From: Anaerolineales bacterium | Lineage (GTDB): Bacteria; Chloroflexota; Anaerolineae; Anaerolineales; UBA11579 | NCBI GenBank assembly: GCA_021463845.1 | Contig: JAJTXV010000004.1 | Coordinates: 124,001-188,000, forward strand | Direction of reading: 5' to 3' | Length of the DNA: 64,000 bases | Shown here: positions 1 to 8,434 of the stretch, one piece after another | Numbering within the stretch: the stretch's first letter is position 1 | How the letters are laid out: the number at the start of each line of letters is the position of its first letter | Made by a program: the position numbers and the translations under genes | Notes under the pieces: generated by a model | Seen by the model: the letters and a program-made list of their open reading frames with translations, nothing else | Databases searched by the model: none | What the model was told of the DNA's origin: nothing

Positions 1-2
1 TG

Positions 3-32
3 ACAGCCTTGGGTCTGAGCCTGACGCCCTAG
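3..32 (+). CDS. Possible 3' end of a gene entering from the left edge
   Basis: One plus-strand frame is open from the window edge and ends in TAG at 30-32, giving the tail TALGLSLTP. A strong bidirectional terminator follows 20 nt later, as expected at the end of a transcription unit. Only nine codons are visible, so neither function nor coding status can be judged; the terminator may serve only the minus-strand gene on its right. Confidence 0.25.
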   Translation, partial: TALGLSLTP

Positions 33-51
33 CTATTTGCAACGAAACAAA

Positions 52-81
52 AAAAGAGCGCCCGTTTTCGGGCGCTCTTTT
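52..81. terminator. Bidirectional intrinsic terminator
   Basis: Perfect 13-bp inverted repeat: arm 52-64 (AAAAGAGCGCCCG), loop TTTT, arm 69-81. The arms begin and end in A or T runs, so the hairpin has a U tract in either direction. It lies 21 nt beyond the stop of the minus-strand DsbA-like gene and about 20 nt after the possible gene end on the plus strand. Confidence 0.85.
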
Positions 82-101
82 ATTTGCAGAAAGGCGCAGC
101 C

Positions 102-794
102 TTAGTTGCCGGAGGCAGCCAGGGCGGCGTCGATCACTTCAGCCAGCTGCTCAAAGGTGCGCGAGCCGCCCAGCAAAGTGCCATTGATGATGAAGGCCGG
201 CGTGCCGTTCACACCGTTGGCGCGGGCTTCGTCCACCGCGGCCTGCATGCCAGCCAGGCCGGTGCCATCCGCCATGCACTGCTCGAACGCAGGCACGTCC
301 AGACCCACCGAGTCGGCCATGGAGACCAGGCGGCTTTCAGAGTACCCGCCGGCATTGCTGTGCGAGAAGTTGGCGAACAGGGTGTCGTGATACGGCCAGA
401 ACAGGTTCTGCTCCCCGGCGCAGAACGCGGCCGCGGCCGAGCTGTCCGACTCAGGGCCAAGGAAGCCTACCGGGCGGTAGGTGAAGTGCACCAGGCCGGT
501 GTCAATGTAGGTTTCGATCAGTTCATCTTCAGCGCCGAGGTACACGTTGTAGCAGTGCGGGCACTGGAAGTCTGCATACTCAACCATCTGCACGGGGGCA
601 TTCGGGTCACCCAGGCTGAGGCCATTCGGCTGCAGGTAGGTGCGCTCGGGCGCGCTGCGTACACGGCTGGCGTAGATCAGCATGCCGGCGATGACGACGG
701 CCACAATACCGATGTAAAAGACCCACTTCATCTGGCCGCGGCGTTCGGCGCCACGGCGGCGGTCCAAGCGGGCTTGGCGGGCACTTCTGTCCAT
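102..794 (-). CDS. Membrane-anchored DsbA-family thiol:disulfide oxidoreductase
   Basis: Predicted extracytoplasmic thioredoxin-fold protein of 230 residues that forms or shuffles disulfides in exported proteins. A basic N-terminus (residues 1-23) is followed by one membrane segment (about 24-42). The active site CPHC is at 78-81, and the cis-proline loop appears as GVNGTPAFIING near residue 200. Two further cysteines (FCAGEQ and FEQCM) resemble those of BdbD/DsbA-like proteins. The ATG at 794 was chosen because TTGGAGGAAC lies just upstream at good spacing; the 23 codons before it are unlikely to be translated. No DsbB or VKOR partner is in the window. The fold is clear; the substrate is unknown. 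Confidence 0.85.
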   Translation of the reverse strand: MDRSARQARLDRRRGAERRGQMKWVFYIGIVAVVIAGMLIYASRVRSAPERTYLQPNGLSLGDPNAPVQMVEYADFQCPHCYNVYLGAEDELIETYIDTGLVHFTYRPVGFLGPESDSSAAAAFCAGEQNLFWPYHDTLFANFSHSNAGGYSESRLVSMADSVGLDVPAFEQCMADGTGLAGMQAAVDEARANGVNGTPAFIINGTLLGGSRTFEQLAEVIDAALAASGN

Positions 795-887
795 CTCTTC
801 GTTCCTCCAAAAGAACAGGGTAAGGGTGAAATCAGTGTAGCAGAGATTCGCAGCACCCTTCACAGACGGTTGCGCTTTTACTTTGAA

Positions 888-1748
888 TTAATCTGATGGG
901 CCAAACATGAACTGGTACACCGGAAAGCGCTCTGAAGTCAGCACGAAGCCGAGTTTCTTGTACAACGCCAGCGAAGGTGTGTTGTTGTCCTGCGTGTTGA
1001 CGCTCAAGCGCAATCCTTTGCGCGTCTGCGCATGGCGCTGCAGATCCGTGGTCAGCGCCACTGCCAGGCCGCGGCCCTGCATGCTGGGATGCGTGGCCAG
1101 CCGCGCCAGGTGCAACCCCTGAGCGTTCTGGGTACTGATCTGGTAAGCCACAATATTGCCTTGCTCTTCCACCACGGTGGCAAAACCGGCCTGCTCATAG
1201 GCGAACTCCAGAGCGGCCAGCGGGTTCTGCCACAAGGGGGCGAAGGCGGCCTTATCCACCTGGTAGACCGCCGGCAGATCCTCCACTTGCATGGGGCGGA
1301 TGCGCAGTTGGTGGTCGGAGGGCAAGATCGTCTGGCTGGCCGCCCAATCCAGCACCACCACGTTCTGGGTGTGCTCAAAACCAGCGCCTTGCAATAGGGT
1401 CACAAACCAGTCATTGAGCGGGATGGCGGCGGCCTGCTGGGCGCCGCCCTGTTGCAGCTCCTCGCGGGCGGCGGCCCACAGCAGGTTCCAGGCCGCGGCC
1501 ATGTCCACGCGGGTCATGGCGGCAAACAGGCGGATCCAGGCCAGCCCGGGCGGGTCTTGCGGGCAGGCCAGGGCTGCCGCCAGGCGGCCGCCGTTCTCGG
1601 CGATCAGGAACGGCGAATGCCCAAGCCAATCCAGCGGGCGCCGCCAATCCAAATGGCGGTGCACATGTGTCTCAAAATGCAGCAGGTTGGCTAACCGGCT
1701 GCGATCTTCTTCAGTTGCAGAACGCAAGGAAAAGACGGCGGGAGCCAT
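888..1748 (-). CDS. GNAT-family N-acetyltransferase
   Basis: Protein of 286 residues with an acetyl-CoA-dependent GNAT fold. The C-terminal half (from LRIRPMQVEDLPAVY) is the recognisable domain: motif A reads LARLATHPSMQGRGLAVALT with the acetyl-CoA loop, followed by SVNTQDNNTPSLALYKKLGF, the usual B motif. The N-terminal half also begins like a GNAT domain (LRSATEEDRSRLANLL), so this may be a degenerate tandem. The ATG at 1748 was chosen because a TATAAT box sits 7 nt upstream, so translation cannot begin earlier if that promoter is used. Substrate unknown. Confidence 0.8.
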   Translation of the reverse strand: MAPAVFSLRSATEEDRSRLANLLHFETHVHRHLDWRRPLDWLGHSPFLIAENGGRLAAALACPQDPPGLAWIRLFAAMTRVDMAAAWNLLWAAAREELQQGGAQQAAAIPLNDWFVTLLQGAGFEHTQNVVVLDWAASQTILPSDHQLRIRPMQVEDLPAVYQVDKAAFAPLWQNPLAALEFAYEQAGFATVVEEQGNIVAYQISTQNAQGLHLARLATHPSMQGRGLAVALTTDLQRHAQTRKGLRLSVNTQDNNTPSLALYKKLGFVLTSERFPVYQFMFGPSD

Positions 1749-1755
1749 CAACCCC

Positions 1756-1761
1756 ATTATA
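1756..1761 (-). promoter_or_regulatory. TATAAT -10 box giving a near-leaderless GNAT mRNA
   Basis: A perfect TATAAT on the minus strand ends 7 nt before the ATG of the acetyltransferase, so transcription should start at or within a few nt of the start codon. No clear -35 is seen. Confidence 0.5.
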
Positions 1762-1790
1762 CATAGACGGGCAGCAATGCCCGGCAACCT

Positions 1791-4181
1791 TTAGGAACGC
1801 TTAAGGATGTGGGTGAAAAAGGCATCCACGATGGCCGGGTCAAAGTGCTTGCCGGCCTGCTCGCGCAGATGCTCGGCCACCTTGTCCTCCGGCCACGCAT
1901 CGCGGTACGGCCGTTTGGAGGTCAGCGCATCCCACACGTCAATGATGGCGAAGATGCGCGCCTCCAGCGGAATGTGACGCCCCTCCAGGCCCTCCGGGTA
2001 GCCGCTGCCGTCCCACTTCTCATGGTGATAGAGCGGGATCGGGATGGCCGGGTACAGAAAATCGATGGCGGTGAGCATGTCGCGGGCATAGGCCGGGTGG
2101 CGGCGCATGATCTCCCACTCCTCATCGTCTAGCGGGCCAGCTTTGCCCAGAATGTGGTCGGGCACGCCCATCTTGCCGATGTCGTGCAGCAGCGCGCCGC
2201 GGCGCACATGCTCCAGCTGCTCATCCGCCACGCCCAGCGCTTGGGCCAGCCGCACCGTCATTTCCGTGACGCGGCGGCTGTGCTCGATCGTCTCTATATC
2301 GCGCAGCGCCAGGGCATGCGCCCAGCCCTCGATGGTGCGCTCGTAGGCTTCGCGCAGGCTCTCGTTCGAGGTTTGCAGGTCCTTGAACAGGGCGGCATTG
2401 TCGATGGCGATCGCCGCCTGGCCAGCCAGGGTCAGCAAAAATTCTTTCCACTCCGCATCGCGCGGCTCCACTGAGCGGTGGAAGGTTTCCAGCACGCCGA
2501 TCACGCGGCCCTTGGCGATCAGCGGCGCGGCGTAATAACCCACAAAGCCCTCGGCCTGCGCCAACGCAGAGCCGTTGCGCTGCAGGCCTGTGCTCAGATC
2601 GGCCGCCTCCACGATGGTGCGCTGCTTGGCGGCCTGCCCGGCCAGCCCATCACCAAACTTGATACGGGCCTGCTCGATATGCTTGGTCTTGAAACCCAGC
2701 CCGGCGGCAAAGTTCAGCATCTGCTCTTCATCCAGAAGCAGGATCGCCGCCGCGTCCACGCGCAGTTCGGCGATCCCCTGACTCAGGATCACATCCAGCG
2801 TGAATTTGAGGTCCAGGCTGGTGGCAATGGTATTGTCGATCTCGTGCAGGCTGCGCAAGTGCTGCAGGCGGCGCTCGGTCTGCTCGTACAGGCTGGCGCG
2901 GTGCACGGCCGCACCGCCAATATCGCAGATCGCGCTCAGCACGCGCACGTCGCTCTGCTCGATCGGCTCTTCCCGGCCCAACCCGAGAGTGCCGATCACA
3001 TGATTTTCAGCGGTGATCGGCACGATCACCACTGCATTAGTGGCGGGGATGTCGTTGAACCTCACCATGTCAGGGTCTGGGTTGGTGCGCACCTGATTGT
3101 TCAAATATGGGGTGGAGGTGCTGACCACGCGGCTGGTAAGGCCCGTGCCGGCCGGAATGATCTGCCCGATAGGCAGGTCACGATCCGCCGAGCGACCCAT
3201 GGCGATCAGATGGTCGCCAGTTTCAGGCTGCACCAGTGTCAAAGTCGCCGCCTTGGCGTTGATGGATACCAGGGCCTGATGCAGGATCACCGGCAAAATA
3301 TCATCAACGCTGCGCGCCATGCGCAGGCTGCTGCTCACCGCGGCCACCGCCTCGATCTCACGCTCGCGCTGCTTGCGCTCGGTAATATCACGGAAGATGA
3401 TCTGGGTGGCGGGCTCGTCCTCGAACGTAAACGGGCTGCCGGTCACCTCTACATCGATGACGCTGCCATCGCTGCGCACAAACTTCTGCTCCAGCACCGT
3501 CTGGCTTTGCCCCGCCTCCGCCGAGCGGATGCGCTCGGCGACGATCTCCCTGTATTCGGGGTGCACCACGTCGATCATGGGTGTGCCGATCAGGGTCTCG
3601 AGGTCGCTGACCCCCAGCAGCTTGACCGCGGCCGGGTTGGCGAAGGCCACCAGCCCGTTCTGGTGCACCATGATGGCGTCAGGCATCATGTCCACCAGGC
3701 TCTGATACCGCTCCCGGCTTTCGCGCAATAAACGGTCAGCCTCGTCACGCTCGATCGCATGGCGGATGGAACGCAGCAGCAACTCGCCGCTGATCTGTCC
3801 CTTGACCAGATAGTCCTGAGCGCCGTTGCGCACAGCGTGCAGGGCCATATCCACATCGTTGAGGCCGCTGAGAATGATGACGGTGAAGGCCTCGGCCTTC
3901 TCCTGCACGCGGGTGAAGGTGTCGAAACCCTGGCTGTCCGGCAGGCCCAGGTCCAGCAGCACCGCGTCCAGCGGTTTCTCCGGGTCACCCAGGTATTGCA
4001 GCCCATCCTTGAGGGTAGCCGCATGCTGAATACGCAGCTCCATGTTGGCCACGTCTTTCAGCATTTCCTGGATCAAGCGGGCATCGCCCGGGTTGTCCTC
4101 CACGAGCAGCAAGCGAATCGACTGGCGCTCTGCTCCTTTGGCTGGCGGTAATGAGCCGGTTGGAGTCTTATCCACGTTCAT
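1791..4181 (-). CDS. REC-PAS-GAF-GAF-HD-GYP signalling protein (probable c-di-GMP phosphodiesterase)
   Basis: Multidomain cytoplasmic protein of 796 residues. In order: a CheY-like receiver (about 22-140; LLLVEDNPGD, phosphoacceptor in AVLLDLGLPD), a PAS domain (about 155-275), two GAF domains (about 280-430 and 445-600), and an HD-GYP domain (about 620-790) with LLHDIGK and HHEKWDGSGYPEGL. HD-GYP enzymes hydrolyse cyclic di-GMP, and the key HD and GYP residues are intact, so activity is expected. The receiver implies control by a histidine kinase; the kinases at 6-8.4 kb are candidates but are in another transcription unit. The start is supported by a GGGGG tract immediately before ATG. Confidence 0.9.
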   Translation of the reverse strand: MNVDKTPTGSLPPAKGAERQSIRLLLVEDNPGDARLIQEMLKDVANMELRIQHAATLKDGLQYLGDPEKPLDAVLLDLGLPDSQGFDTFTRVQEKAEAFTVIILSGLNDVDMALHAVRNGAQDYLVKGQISGELLLRSIRHAIERDEADRLLRESRERYQSLVDMMPDAIMVHQNGLVAFANPAAVKLLGVSDLETLIGTPMIDVVHPEYREIVAERIRSAEAGQSQTVLEQKFVRSDGSVIDVEVTGSPFTFEDEPATQIIFRDITERKQREREIEAVAAVSSSLRMARSVDDILPVILHQALVSINAKAATLTLVQPETGDHLIAMGRSADRDLPIGQIIPAGTGLTSRVVSTSTPYLNNQVRTNPDPDMVRFNDIPATNAVVIVPITAENHVIGTLGLGREEPIEQSDVRVLSAICDIGGAAVHRASLYEQTERRLQHLRSLHEIDNTIATSLDLKFTLDVILSQGIAELRVDAAAILLLDEEQMLNFAAGLGFKTKHIEQARIKFGDGLAGQAAKQRTIVEAADLSTGLQRNGSALAQAEGFVGYYAAPLIAKGRVIGVLETFHRSVEPRDAEWKEFLLTLAGQAAIAIDNAALFKDLQTSNESLREAYERTIEGWAHALALRDIETIEHSRRVTEMTVRLAQALGVADEQLEHVRRGALLHDIGKMGVPDHILGKAGPLDDEEWEIMRRHPAYARDMLTAIDFLYPAIPIPLYHHEKWDGSGYPEGLEGRHIPLEARIFAIIDVWDALTSKRPYRDAWPEDKVAEHLREQAGKHFDPAIVDAFFTHILKRS

Positions 4182-4308
4182 CCCCCGTGACGCTGCGCCT
4201 GCGCGTGAACAGGTTTATCGTTCGCGCTCAAGCTTAACCAAACTTCAGTTTTCATACAACACATCTTATATTTTGACTTGTAGAACTGAGGTGTCGTACA
4301 TAGCCTCA

Positions 4309-4326
4309 TGCACTAACAAGAGTGCA
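4309..4326. promoter_or_regulatory. Short inverted repeat upstream of the HD-GYP gene
   Basis: TGCACT and AGTGCA arms separated by AACAAG lie in the 200-nt AT-rich gap before the HD-GYP gene. A minus-strand TATACT at 4332-4337 is adjacent, so the repeat would fall at the 5' end of that transcript. It could be an operator, an RNA hairpin or chance. Nothing else stands out in 4182-4381. Confidence 0.3.
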
Positions 4327-4381
4327 AGGTCAGTATAGGTTGAGAACTAAGGTTTGAAACTTACAGAATTGTAAGAACGAT

Positions 4382-5059
4382 TTAATTAATAATGTTGTTG
4401 AGCGTATCCACCAAGCCGCGCAGACGCTCCACCGGAATGTCGCTAAGACGCTGGGCCAGCTCTACATAGTAGCGGTTGTCAGGGTTCGAGAGGAACTCCT
4501 GCAGATCGCGCGGCAGCTCATCGAACTGGGCCGACGCCTTGGTCTGCGTGATCCACTGGCCCACCGGGCCGCTGCTGTCTGCGAAGTCGTCGAGGGCGTA
4601 GCCCAGCGTGCTGGCCAGCACCTCAAGCTCGGGCAGCGGCACTGGCGTTTCGCCGCTCTCGTAGCGGCGAATACGGCTAGGCGAAATGTTGGTGCGGTCT
4701 GAGAGTTCTTTCTGGCTCAGGTTCTTCTGGTTGCGTCCTTGGCGCAGCAGCGCCGCCACCGTGCGGTGGCGCAACGCCAGCAAGCTCTCCGCCTGCATGG
4801 TGTCGGCCGGCGAGACATCCTGCGAGACGATGTCTTCGCTCCAAAAGTGGTCGATGGGGATGCGCAGGTAGAAGGCCAGCAGCTCCAGCTCAGGCAGTGA
4901 CAGCGAGTTGGCGCCGCGCTCGACCGCGCTCAGCGTGCCGCTCGACAAACCGATGACATCCGCCACCTGCTTGAGCGACTTGCCGGCCGCCAGCCGGGCA
5001 TCCCGCAACAGCACTCCAATGATCTTGGAGCGCAGCTGAATGGCCTGATCCTGACTCAT
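4382..5059 (-). CDS. XRE-family regulator with two helix-turn-helix domains
   Basis: Protein of 225 residues with two Cro/C1-type HTH units, at about 10-75 (SLKQVADVIGLSSGTLSAVE) and 95-160 (SQKELSDRTNISPSRIRRYE). Each is followed by the usual PLPELEVLA helix, so the gene looks like an internal duplication. The last 60 residues (PRDLQEFLSNPDNRYYVELA) resemble the tail of regulators that act with sporulation- or developmental-type genes, but I cannot name a regulon. A TATAAT box 6 nt before the ATG suggests a leaderless mRNA separate from the upstream signalling operon. Confidence 0.85.
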   Translation of the reverse strand: MSQDQAIQLRSKIIGVLLRDARLAAGKSLKQVADVIGLSSGTLSAVERGANSLSLPELELLAFYLRIPIDHFWSEDIVSQDVSPADTMQAESLLALRHRTVAALLRQGRNQKNLSQKELSDRTNISPSRIRRYESGETPVPLPELEVLASTLGYALDDFADSSGPVGQWITQTKASAQFDELPRDLQEFLSNPDNRYYVELAQRLSDIPVERLRGLVDTLNNIIN

Positions 5060-5065
5060 AAGGGC

Positions 5066-5071
5066 ATTATA
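5066..5071 (-). promoter_or_regulatory. TATAAT -10 box for a leaderless regulator mRNA
   Basis: A perfect minus-strand TATAAT lies 6 nt from the ATG at 5059 in the 36-nt gap after the 89-residue gene. It separates the HTH gene from the two-component operon and leaves no room for a ribosome-binding site. Confidence 0.5.
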
Positions 5072-5095
5072 GCCAAAAGCCCGCCGGCGGGCTGG

Positions 5096-5365
5096 TTACC
5101 CGCGGTCTTCGATGACCCAGATAATGCTGGCGCGGTTGAGCGCCATAAAGTCACTGGCGCTCAGTTCGCGCTCGCCATTGATGTCATAGATGCGCACATG
5201 CGTCAGCGCAATGAACGGCTCGGTGGAATTGAGCGCATCTTTGATGCGCTCATTCTCACGCGCGTGCAGGTGGCCGCGGATGCGGTTGTGCTGCGTCTGG
5301 ATGATGACGGGGAACTGCAACGTGCTGATGTGTGGCCTGAAGCCCCGCTCACTGGATGGCAACAT
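5096..5365 (-). CDS. Uncharacterised 89-residue protein downstream of a response regulator
   Basis: Small soluble protein with no signal peptide or membrane segment. Its core (FPVIIQTQHNRIRGHLHAR, then LNSTEPFIALTHVRIYD, then DFMALNRASIIWVIE) looks like a compact beta-barrel type domain. I recall similar short proteins in Chloroflexota and Deinococcus (DUF6812-like), but this is from memory and untested. GAGGAGG lies 11 nt before the ATG, a slightly long spacing. It follows the response regulator by 35 nt on the same strand, so it is probably the last gene of the two-kinase operon. Function unknown. Confidence 0.6.
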   Translation of the reverse strand: MLPSSERGFRPHISTLQFPVIIQTQHNRIRGHLHARENERIKDALNSTEPFIALTHVRIYDINGERELSASDFMALNRASIIWVIEDRG

Positions 5366-5400
5366 AGGTCAGCGATCCTCCTCTGGTAGTAACGAAGCCC

Positions 5401-6084
5401 CTAGGGCATTGAATACCCTTCACCAGAGTGCGTCACGATCATTTCAGGCTGTTTGGGATCCTTTTCCAGCTTCTGGCGCAAGCGCGAGATGCTGACCCAC
5501 AGGATCTCCTTCTCCTCACTGTACTCCTCGCCCCACACATTGCGCAGCAGCTCCTCAGCCGTCAAAATGCGCCCGGCCGCATGGGCAAACTGCAGCAGCA
5601 GGCGGTACTCGGTGGCCGAGAGCGAGACCAGCTCGCCGTCCAGGCGCACTTCAGCCCGCGCAAAGTCAATTTGCAGGTCGCCGCGCGTGAACACGGTTTC
5701 ACCCGCCTCCAGCGAGGCGGTCTTGGCCCGCCGCAGCACCGAGCGCACCCGTGCCAGCATTTCGCCGGCCGAGAACGGCTTGACGATGTAGTCGTCCGCC
5801 CCCAGGTTCAAACCCTTGATGCGCTGGTCCTCTTCACCCCTGGCGGTCAGCATGATGATGGGCACATTCGAAAATTCACGGATGCGCGCACAGGCCTGGA
5901 AGCCATCCATCTCCGGCATCATCACGTCCAACAGCACCAGGTCAGGTTTGTTCGCCACGGTTGCTTCCACCGCTTCCTTGCCGGTGGAGGCTTTGAGCAC
6001 CTGATAGCCCTCCGTCTCCAGGTTGGCTTCGATCAGGCGAACAAAGCGTGGCTCGTCGTCAACGATCAGTATCTGTTCCTTCAT
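5401..6084 (-). CDS. OmpR/PhoB-family response regulator
   Basis: DNA-binding response regulator of 227 residues. The receiver domain (1-120) begins QILIVDDEPRFVRL, has the phosphoacceptor in LVLLDVMMPEMDG, and ends with the conserved lysine in DDYIVKPFSAGEML. The C-terminal winged helix (about 130-225) contains LSATEYRLLLQFA and ILWVSISRLRQKLE, with the usual ending THSGEGYSM. It starts 4 nt after the kinase stop, with GAGGG upstream, so kinase and regulator are translated together. It should be the output of the two kinases just upstream; its targets are unknown. Confidence 0.93.
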   Translation of the reverse strand: MKEQILIVDDEPRFVRLIEANLETEGYQVLKASTGKEAVEATVANKPDLVLLDVMMPEMDGFQACARIREFSNVPIIMLTARGEEDQRIKGLNLGADDYIVKPFSAGEMLARVRSVLRRAKTASLEAGETVFTRGDLQIDFARAEVRLDGELVSLSATEYRLLLQFAHAAGRILTAEELLRNVWGEEYSEEKEILWVSISRLRQKLEKDPKQPEMIVTHSGEGYSMP

Positions 6085-6087
6085 TTT

Positions 6088-7323
6088 TCAGCCCTCATTG
6101 TTCACTGCCAGCGGTACACGCGCACGCCGCGGCAAACGGATGATGAATTCTGCGCCTTTCCCTTTGGTCTTTGCCAGACCAATCTCGCCCCCGTGCGCAA
6201 GAACGATTTGCTTACATATATATAACCCTAAACCGCTGCCGCGCGCCAGCTCTTTGCTGGCAGGCAAACGATAAAACCGCTCGAACACCTGCTCGCGGTG
6301 TTGCGCCGGGATGCCGGGCCCGCCATCTTTGAATGTCAGCCTGGCCTCGTCTTCGCTCATGTCCAGATCGATGGCCAGCGGGCCGCCGGGCGCGTACTTG
6401 GCTACGTTGCTGGCCAAATTCTCCAGCACCTGGCCCAGGCGCCGCGCATCCGCTTCCACCATGCTGTCTTCGCTGGGCGCCGCCCAGCGAATGTCCAGCA
6501 TGGGGAAGCGCACGCGTAGACGTTCGACGTTTTCGCCAATGACAGCCGCTAGATCCACTGGGCGAATGTCTATATCCAGGCTGCCATTCTGCAAACGCGA
6601 GGAGTCGAGCAGGTTATCCACCAGCTCCACCAGGCGGTCGGCTTCCTCATCAATGATGGTGAGGAACTCTTTCTGGTCATCCAGCTTCCAGCTGGCGTCC
6701 GGCCGCAGCAGGGTGGTCGAGTAGCCCTTGATGAAGCCCAGCGGAGTCTTGAGCTCGTGCGAGACGGTGGCGATGAAGTCTGACTGCAGCTGGCTCAGAC
6801 GTCGCTCGGCCTCAAGGCTGCCGATGCGCTCCACCAGGCGGCGGTGCTCCAGCACCTGGGTCACATGGGCGGCAATGTATTGTGCCAGGTTGATCTGCGC
6901 TTTGGTGAAGGTTGGCCCGCCAAAGCGCACGAACACCAGCGCGCCGATGGCGCTGCCGCCGGCCAGCAGCGGCAGGCCGAGGAAGAAGCGCTGCTCCAGC
7001 CGATCGGCGCCGGGGTCCGGCTCCGGCTGGGTGACGATGGTCTGCACCTGGCGGAAGGCCGCCAGCCCGGCCGCCTCGCCCCAGGCCGAGTCCGCCTCCG
7101 AGGAGCGCCCGCGGCCAATGGCGCGCGCGAAGGCGGGCTCCAGGCTGCCGCTCTCGTTGGCCAGGTACAGCACGGCGTTATCGAATATGAAGACCGGGCG
7201 CGACAGGCGCACGATCTCAGACAGCGCTTCATCCACATCCAGCGTTTCACTCACCACGCGGCTGATGGCGTACACGGCTTGCAGCTCATTCAGAGGCAGC
7301 ATGGTGCGCGTCTGCTCGCTCAT
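6088..7323 (-). CDS. GAF-domain sensor histidine kinase
   Basis: Cytoplasmic kinase of 411 residues without membrane segments. An N-terminal GAF domain (about 15-160) is followed by a short coiled linker, the HisKA dimerisation helix with phosphoacceptor histidine in FIATVSHELKTPLG, and a HATPase domain with N box VLENLASNVAKYAP, G1 box FKDGGPGIP and G2 box GSGLGLYICKQIV. Its ATG overlaps the stop of the upstream kinase by ATGA, and the response regulator follows 4 nt later, so the three genes form one operon. The GAF domain suggests an intracellular small-molecule or redox signal; the ligand cannot be read from sequence. Confidence 0.92.
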   Translation of the reverse strand: MSEQTRTMLPLNELQAVYAISRVVSETLDVDEALSEIVRLSRPVFIFDNAVLYLANESGSLEPAFARAIGRGRSSEADSAWGEAAGLAAFRQVQTIVTQPEPDPGADRLEQRFFLGLPLLAGGSAIGALVFVRFGGPTFTKAQINLAQYIAAHVTQVLEHRRLVERIGSLEAERRLSQLQSDFIATVSHELKTPLGFIKGYSTTLLRPDASWKLDDQKEFLTIIDEEADRLVELVDNLLDSSRLQNGSLDIDIRPVDLAAVIGENVERLRVRFPMLDIRWAAPSEDSMVEADARRLGQVLENLASNVAKYAPGGPLAIDLDMSEDEARLTFKDGGPGIPAQHREQVFERFYRLPASKELARGSGLGLYICKQIVLAHGGEIGLAKTKGKGAEFIIRLPRRARVPLAVNNEG

Positions 7324-8351
7324 ACTGTGCCAGCCACCGCCAGGGTAAATGAAAAGCGTGAGCCCTTGCCCGGCAGCGACTCCACCAGCAGTTTGGCGCC
7401 GTGCCCTTCAATGATGCGCCGCGCCAGCGTCAGGCCAATGCCGGTGCCGGCATGCCGCCGGGTGGACGAGCTGTCGAGCTGGTGGAACGGCTCAAAGATC
7501 TCCTGCAGCTTGTCGGCCGGGATGCCGATGCCGGTGTCCGCCACCGCCACCTCGATGCGCCCCCCATCCTGGCGGGCGTTCAGGTGCACGCGGCCTTCCG
7601 GGCCATTGAACTTGAGGGCGTTGTCTACCAGTTGGCCCAGCGCCCATTCCAGCCGGTTCAGGTCAGCATGCGCCTGGGGCAAACCCTGGGGCACATCCTG
7701 CGTCAGGCTGATGCTCTCATTGCTGGCGCGGGCCTGGTACTGGTCTATCACCTGCCCAAACAGGGCTTGCAAATTCACCGGCTCAGGTTCCAGGTGCAGG
7801 GTCTCGGCCGTATCAAATGAAAGGAACAGCAAGTTGTCGATCAGGCTGGCCAGCCGCTTGTACGATTTCTCCAGCACGCCCAGCGCCGAACGCTGGTCAT
7901 CCGTCACCGGGCCAAGCGCCTCGGCCGAGAGCAAGTCGATATAGCCAACCATGTGCGCCAGCGGGGTGCGCAGCTCGTGCGATACGTTCGAGATGAAGTC
8001 GTTCTTCATGCGGTTGAGCTCGGTCAGTTTGTTGAGCGCGTCCTGCAGTTCAGCCGTGCGTTCCTGCACGCGCTGCTCCAGCAGCAGATTGCTCTGGTGC
8101 AGCGCTTCCTGCAGCTGGGCGATCTGCTCGGTGACGGCCGCGTCCAGCTTCTGGCGGTCGATCAACCCCAGGTCCACCAGGGCCTGGCCCAGCAGCACGC
8201 GCTCGCCCTCCCCACGGCGCTCTTTCTGGTAGGCCAACGCCTGCTGCAACTGGGCCTGGGTCAGCAGACCCTTTTCGACCAGGCTGTCGCCCAGGCGCGG
8301 CACCAGCACCTCAGGTGAGAGCGGTCCCGTGCGGGAGATGGAAGGAATCAC
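7320..8351 (-). CDS. Sensor histidine kinase with an N-terminal MshEN/GspE-N-like domain
   Basis: Soluble kinase of about 343 residues. The N-terminal 70 residues (RLGDSLVEKGLLTQAQLQQA and the repeat-like LLGQALVDLGLIDRQKLDAA) match the paired helical repeat of GspE-N/MshEN domains, which bind c-di-GMP in some ATPases. A coiled coil, HisKA (FISNVSHELRTPLA) and HATPase (GQLVDNALKFN; VADTGIGIP; GTGIGLTLARRI) follow. The frame extends upstream to an ATG at 8453 with GAGG nearby, but TTGTGT-18-TATACT overlaps that start and the extension looks non-coding, so I prefer a GTG at 8351; a TTG at 8360 is also possible. No good ribosome-binding site settles it. Confidence 0.85.
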   Translation of the reverse strand: MIPSISRTGPLSPEVLVPRLGDSLVEKGLLTQAQLQQALAYQKERRGEGERVLLGQALVDLGLIDRQKLDAAVTEQIAQLQEALHQSNLLLEQRVQERTAELQDALNKLTELNRMKNDFISNVSHELRTPLAHMVGYIDLLSAEALGPVTDDQRSALGVLEKSYKRLASLIDNLLFLSFDTAETLHLEPEPVNLQALFGQVIDQYQARASNESISLTQDVPQGLPQAHADLNRLEWALGQLVDNALKFNGPEGRVHLNARQDGGRIEVAVADTGIGIPADKLQEIFEPFHQLDSSSTRRHAGTGIGLTLARRIIEGHGAKLLVESLPGKGSRFSFTLAVAGTV

Positions 8352-8434
8352 TCGATTCAAGATAAGCCTGCTATTCGCAACACATTGCCAAAATGAAAGG
8401 ACCTGGTCAAAATCCCCAGTGCCCCTTGCAAAAA

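Noticed and set aside
2478-3731. Long plus-strand open frame (417 codons) opposite the HD-GYP gene
   Set aside because: It is antisense to a gene with clear domains, has a His/Gln/Arg/Ala-rich composition typical of GC-rich shadow frames, and lacks a ribosome site.
4182-4381. Riboswitch or leader before the HD-GYP gene
   Set aside because: The gap has one short inverted repeat but no conserved riboswitch core that I can recognise, such as a GEMM tetraloop-receptor pattern.
6844-7944. Long plus-strand open frame opposite the two kinases
   Set aside because: It is a shadow of two genes with intact kinase motifs; it spans both and has no recognisable domain.
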